Shown in pieces: positions 63,961-64,000 of a DNA stretch of 64,000 nucleotides; the first letter of the stretch is position 1, and every line of letters starts with the position of its first letter. The stretch lies in contig NZ_QEKW01000017.1 in the NCBI RefSeq assembly GCF_003096675.1, positions 33,202 to 97,201 on the forward strand. Reading direction: 5' to 3'. The translations under genes and the position numbers were made by a program. The DNA is from Actinomycetospora cinnamomea. GTDB lineage: Bacteria; Actinomycetota; Actinomycetes; Mycobacteriales; Pseudonocardiaceae. The notes beneath the pieces were generated by a model. It made no database searches and was not told the origin of the DNA. It saw only the letters and a program-made list of their open reading frames with translations.

Positions 63961-64000
63961 ATGGCCTCGTCGTGGTCTCGTCGTCGCTGGTGGGTGGTCG
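63961..64000 (+). CDS. Possible start of a gene running off the window
   Basis: From the ATG at 63961 the frame stays open to the last base (ASSWSRRRWWVV). GAGACGG is a weak ribosome site. Only 13 codons are visible, so no product can be named and the call is tentative. Confidence 0.28.
   Translation, partial: MASSWSRRRWWVV

Noticed and set aside
1..64000. tRNA, rRNA, transposase or integrase genes
   Set aside because: None was recognised on either strand. A covariance or profile search could still find a short RNA.

Overview
The window is 64 kb of chromosome from a very high-GC actinomycete. GTG starts are common, genes overlap by GTGA or ATGA, third codon positions are almost always G or C, and the families are typical of actinobacteria (LAL-type LuxR, FUSC, BC-BCCP-CT acyl-CoA carboxylase, paired FadE genes, DUF4190, CYP124/125/142-like P450). 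A Pseudonocardiales-type organism is my best guess, but no rRNA is present to confirm it. I see no tRNA, rRNA, CRISPR array, transposase or phage gene.

Layout: 1-4.6 kb holds an acyltransferase, a GT4 glycosyltransferase, a GH26-like lipoprotein and a P450. 4.9-9.3 kb holds small membrane proteins, a VOC protein and a large LAL regulator. 9.4-24.6 kb is an exopolysaccharide island of visibly lower GC in places: two divergent LuxR regulators with degenerate receivers, then an operon (GT2, small membrane protein, GT2, polysaccharide deacetylase, a 1210-residue flippase fused to a second polytopic membrane module, aldo/keto reductase, GMC oxidoreductase), a GH39-like lipoprotein, and a canonical response regulator/histidine kinase pair. 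24.9-35.9 kb is mixed: AlkB-like dioxygenase, TauE/SafE permease, MarR regulator, a cytoplasmic AmiC-like amide sensor next to formamidase and a MetX-like hydrolase, SDR, RsmJ-like methyltransferase, bifunctional-nuclease-family protein. 35.9-48.2 kb is a catabolic island: an ACAD10/11-type dehydrogenase plus its kinase partner, two LLM flavin monooxygenases, acyl-CoA ligase, hydrolases, SDRs and a GAF-PucR regulator. 48.2-64 kb holds a GH88-like lipoprotein, a UGA-interrupted peroxiredoxin-like gene, the carboxylase, dodecin, an MBL hydrolase, a FUSC transporter, an ACAD pair, a degenerate erythromycin-esterase-like protein, an ASCH protein and a DUF4190 protein.

Two observations stand out. 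First, the peroxiredoxin-like gene at 49707-50360 is interrupted by a UGA exactly where the first cysteine of the W-C-P-Y-C active site should be. It is followed at the correct distance by a hairpin with a GGUC apical loop and a bulged U, so it is very probably a selenoprotein. Second, five transcription units of the catabolic island are each preceded by a 16-bp element, TTG-N10-CAA, mostly with a CCTCC core. The element lies 41-43 nt upstream of a -10-like hexamer every time, which defines a putative regulon for which the PucR-type activator inside the island is the natural candidate.

In the island the enzymes can be arranged into a plausible route: monooxygenation, lactone or ester hydrolysis, alcohol oxidation, CoA activation, phosphorylation of a 4-hydroxyacyl-CoA and elimination/dehydrogenation. 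The real substrate cannot be read from the sequence.
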